A stretch of 8,946 nt of DNA from CAZMFZ01 sp964565665. GTDB lineage: Bacteria; Bacteroidota; Bacteroidia; Cytophagales; UBA9547. The notes below the pieces were generated by a model that was not told the origin of the DNA, did no database searches, and saw only the letters and a program-made list of their open reading frames with translations. Location of the stretch: positions 1 to 8,946 of the forward strand of contig CAZMFZ010000131.1 of the NCBI GenBank assembly GCA_964565665.1, written 5' to 3'. Every line of letters begins with the position of its first letter. Within the stretch, counting starts at the first letter, position 1. A program made the position numbers and the translations under genes. Below, one piece after another: positions 6,898 through 8,946 of this stretch.

Positions 6898-8109
6898 TTA
6901 TAGTATGTCAGCAAAATATTTTTGATATGTACTCAAATCTTTGTCACCACGGCCGGAAAGAGAAACAACTACCGTCTCTTGAGGACCCGCTCCCATATAT
7001 TGCAATGCAGCCAAAGCATGTGAACTTTCAATGGCCGGAATAATGCCTTCGAGTCGGCTCAGTTCCAACCCAGCTTGCATAGCTTCATCATCAGTGATGG
7101 AGTAAAAAATGCCTCGACCAATATCGTACAAATGGGCATGGAGCGGGCCAATACCCGGATAATCTAGCCCTGCGGAAATTGAATGCGGCTCAACTATCTG
7201 ACCATCAAAGGTTTGCATCAGGAGTGTTTTGCAAGCATGAATTACACCGATAGTTCCTAGTTTTAAGGTTGCTGCAGATTTACCAGAATTTACACCTTCC
7301 CCGGCAGCCTCTGCACCTATAATTTTTACAGAAGGGTCATCTAAAAAGTGGAAATATGTGCCGGCTGCATTGCTACCACCACCAATACATGCTACAATAT
7401 AATCAGGTGTTTCTTTCCCAGTTTTTTCTAGTAATTGGCTTCGGATTTCTTGGCTAATTACCGATTGAAAACGAGCAACCATATCAGGATATGGATGCGG
7501 ACCAATAGCAGAGCCAATGATATAATGGGTATCTACCGGATTATTTATCCAGTCACGAATGGCCTCGTTTGTGGCATCTTTCAATGTCTTGCTTCCTGAT
7601 GATGCAGGCCTTACTCTCGCACCTAACATCTTCATTCTCTGTACGTTAGGGGCTTGACGTAAAATATCTACCTCACCCATATATACTACACATTCTATGC
7701 CCATTAAGGCACAAACTGTAGCGGTTGCTACACCATGTTGCCCTGCTCCAGTTTCAGCTATGATTCGAGTTTTACCCAGCCGTTTGGCTAGCAGTATCTG
7801 CCCAATGGTGTTGTTTACCTTATGTGCACCGGTATGGCACAAATCTTCCCTTTTTAGGTAGATATTTGTGTTGTATTTTTCAGAAAGTCGCTTTGCGAGA
7901 TAGAGAGGAGTAGGTCTTCCTACATAATCAGTCAATAAAGTTTCAAATTCGGCTTTAAAGCTTTTTTCATTAATGATTGATAAATAAGTAGTACGCAATT
8001 CCTCTACATTAGGATAAAGCATTTCAGGAATATATGCTCCGCCAAATTTGCCATAATAGCCCTTAGCAGAAACAGTAAATTCGGATGTGTAATCGAGTTG
8101 TAATGTCAT
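6898..8109 (-). CDS. trpB: Tryptophan synthase beta chain
   Basis: TrpB is the PLP-dependent subunit that condenses indole with serine to give tryptophan, normally in an alpha2-beta2 complex with TrpA. The 403 residues are the normal length for the TrpB1 class. The N-terminus has GYYGKFGGAYIPEML. LKREDLCHTGAHKVNN places the PLP Schiff-base lysine at Lys97. AETGAGQHG carries the catalytic Glu119. The phosphate-binding loop GGGSNA lies at 243-248, GIGPLHAHL around 319-327 and the C-terminal SGRGDKD at 385-391. All key residues are present, so it should be active. The ATG at 8109 is preceded by AGGAAAAAGG, a purine-rich site better than most starts here. The stop of a possible 31-codon ORF lies 16 nt upstream. 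trpF is further upstream and the next gene downstream is an ABC ATPase, not trpA. Confidence 0.97.
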   Translation of the reverse strand: MTLQLDYTSEFTVSAKGYYGKFGGAYIPEMLYPNVEELRTTYLSIINEKSFKAEFETLLTDYVGRPTPLYLAKRLSEKYNTNIYLKREDLCHTGAHKVNNTIGQILLAKRLGKTRIIAETGAGQHGVATATVCALMGIECVVYMGEVDILRQAPNVQRMKMLGARVRPASSGSKTLKDATNEAIRDWINNPVDTHYIIGSAIGPHPYPDMVARFQSVISQEIRSQLLEKTGKETPDYIVACIGGGSNAAGTYFHFLDDPSVKIIGAEAAGEGVNSGKSAATLKLGTIGVIHACKTLLMQTFDGQIVEPHSISAGLDYPGIGPLHAHLYDIGRGIFYSITDDEAMQAGLELSRLEGIIPAIESSHALAALQYMGAGPQETVVVSLSGRGDKDLSTYQKYFADIL

Positions 8110-8125
8110 TTTACCTTTTTCCTAG

Positions 8126-8221
8126 TTAAATAATTTCCTTAATTCCAAAGAACATTCCTCCAAACATAATCAGCATAAACCCTCCAACAATAGTTAATAA
8201 AATTAAATCCCAGCCCGTCAT
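8126..8221 (-). CDS. Possible 31-residue single-span membrane protein
   Basis: An ATG-to-TAA frame encodes 31 residues beginning MTGWDLILLTIVGG and ending FFGIKEII. Residues 5-27 are continuously hydrophobic and glycine- and methionine-rich, enough for one membrane helix, with short polar ends (Asp5, then Lys28-Glu29). No known family is recognised; size and form recall small accessory subunits of membrane complexes such as KdpF or CydX, but there is no sequence match to these. Support comes from the promoter-like sequence just upstream, an A-rich stretch before the ATG, and tight spacing to trpB (16 nt). It has only one Trp, so it is not a normal trp attenuation leader peptide. Chance occurrence in AT-rich DNA is the main alternative. 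Confidence 0.5.
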   Translation of the reverse strand: MTGWDLILLTIVGGFMLIMFGGMFFGIKEII

Positions 8222-8247
8222 TTTAGTTTATTTATATTAGCCTTAGT

Positions 8248-8278
8248 TAAAATTATCAATATACCTGCAATTATCAAA
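8248..8278 (-). promoter_or_regulatory. Candidate promoter for the 31-codon ORF and trpB
   Basis: On the minus strand TTTG (8278 down to 8275), a 19-nt spacer and TAATTTTA (8255 down to 8248) match the Bacteroidota consensus TTTG-N19-TAnnTTTG at all but the last position. The -7 box ends 26 nt before the ATG at 8221, so the leader would be short. It would let the small ORF, trpB and perhaps the ABC gene be transcribed independently of trpF. Confidence 0.5.
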
Positions 8279-8451
8279 CAAAACAGATTGAATGAGACCT
8301 ATATGATTATGTATTACTGTTTTACAAAATCTATAGTTAGAAAATTTGATTTGAATAAATAGCTTAATGCAGTGTTTACTACCAAATTTATAGCCAAAAG
8401 AATTTTCAGTGCTTCAACATAAAATGAGAATTCTTTCTGTAAAAATCTTTG
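8279..8451. other. Non-coding remainder of the trpF-trpB spacer
   Basis: AT-rich sequence with no convincing gene, tRNA or rho-independent terminator downstream of trpF. A second minus-strand TAnnTTTG match (TAAATTTG, 8390 down to 8383) is present, but no TTG lies at the right distance upstream. The longest plus-strand ATG frame I followed (about 19 codons, from 8314) has no other support. Confidence 0.5.
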
Positions 8452-8946
8452 TCAATTTACTTCTTCGGCATAAAGCAGCTTTACTAGCGTTTCAATTTTA
8501 GAAATATCCTTTAAACCGGCATTAATTTCGAATTTACTATTTATATCTAAGGCATGAAGGTTGGGCATTTTTGCTTTAAGATTTTGAATTTCTTCTATAT
8601 CACTTATATCTAAACCCCCACTCAGAAAGAAAGGTTTGTTAATGTTGGCATTTTCCAATATTTTCCAATTGAATTTTTCCCCATTTCCTCCATGATTTTT
8701 CCCCTTGGTGTCGAAAAGAAAATAGTCTACTAAGTTTTCAAAAGGTATTAATTGACTGAATTCAAAGTTTTCGTGAACCGAAAATGCTTTAATGATTTGA
8801 AATTTATGTTTTGAGTTCTCTAAAAATAATTTTTCAATAAATTCAACAGACTCATTTCCATGCAGTTGAATAGCATCTAGCCTGTATTTATCTATTTTAT
8901 CATTTATATATTCGATTTCTGTATTTACAAACACGCCAGTTTTGAG
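8452..8946 (-). CDS. trpF: Phosphoribosylanthranilate isomerase, 5' end cut by window edge
   Basis: TrpF converts N-(5'-phosphoribosyl)anthranilate to the 1-(o-carboxyphenylamino) deoxyribulose phosphate in tryptophan synthesis; it is a single-domain TIM barrel. The frame is open to the window edge, giving 164 residues beginning LKTGVFVN, so about 40-45 N-terminal residues, including the catalytic-cysteine strand (KICG in the family), are missing. Visible motifs in order are GVFVN, DAIQLHGNES, IIKAFSV, FLFDTKGKNHGGNGEKFNW, PFFLSGGLD and ALDINSKFE, whose Asp matches the catalytic acid, followed by AGLKD and the phosphate-binding end. A GTG at 8934 is not the real start because GVFVN lies well inside the fold. 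The stop is followed by an unusually long spacer before trpB. Confidence 0.95.
   Translation of the reverse strand, partial: LKTGVFVNTEIEYINDKIDKYRLDAIQLHGNESVEFIEKLFLENSKHKFQIIKAFSVHENFEFSQLIPFENLVDYFLFDTKGKNHGGNGEKFNWKILENANINKPFFLSGGLDISDIEEIQNLKAKMPNLHALDINSKFEINAGLKDISKIETLVKLLYAEEVN

Noticed and set aside
8126..8221. Trp attenuation leader peptide upstream of trpB
   Set aside because: Only one Trp at codon 4, no tandem Trp codons, and no terminator/antiterminator hairpins seen before trpB.
8932..8934. GTG at 8934 as the start of trpF
   Set aside because: The frame continues upstream as LKTG to the window edge and GVFVN is an internal TrpF strand, so the gene is cut by the window.

Overview
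The window is AT-rich and reads as chromosomal housekeeping sequence from a member of the Bacteroidota (order uncertain, Cytophagales- or Flavobacteriales-like). The evidence is a lipoprotein of the Bacteroidota type (Cys, then PQGGQKDTKPP, then a Big_5 Ig-like domain), the long ~630-residue PurF variant I associate with this phylum, promoter-like motifs of the TTG/TAnnTTTG type, and little Shine-Dalgarno signal before most starts. I see no insertion sequence, phage gene, CRISPR array, tRNA or rRNA.

Layout, left to right. (1) Positions 16-1650, minus: a surface or periplasmic lipoprotein, 11 nt downstream of mnmG and probably co-transcribed with it. (2) Positions 1662-3527, minus: mnmG (gidA), the FAD-dependent wobble-uridine tRNA modification enzyme. 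(3) Positions 3528-3857: a divergent intergenic region with two parS-like palindromes (TGTTCCACGTGGAACA) whose centres are 52 bp apart, promoter-like motifs facing both ways, an inverted repeat and a tandem 10-mer. (4) Positions 3858-5750, plus: purF of the long type. (5) Positions 5785-6876, minus: an orphan ABC-transporter ATPase with a C-terminal TOBE-like region. (6) Positions 6898-8109, minus: trpB. (7) Positions 8126-8221, minus: a possible 31-residue single-span membrane protein with a promoter-like sequence of its own. (8) From 8452 to the window edge, minus: trpF, cut at its 5' end.

How it fits together. The trpF to trpB stretch is a piece of a tryptophan operon, but a 342-nt spacer with an internal promoter candidate and a small reading frame separates the two genes, and trpB is followed by an ABC ATPase instead of trpA. 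PurF converges on the ABC gene with only 34 nt between stops. The most informative non-coding signal is the parS pair in front of mnmG. In many bacteria mnmG lies near oriC and parS sites cluster there, so the window is probably in the origin-proximal part of the chromosome, although no dnaA, parAB or DnaA-box cluster is present.

I do not find a clearly new multi-gene system. The items most worth a second look are the parS pair, which overlaps the mnmG leader and decides which mnmG start is credible, the 31-residue membrane ORF before trpB, and the PurF variant that lacks the iron-sulphur cysteines and the usual oxyanion-hole Asn.
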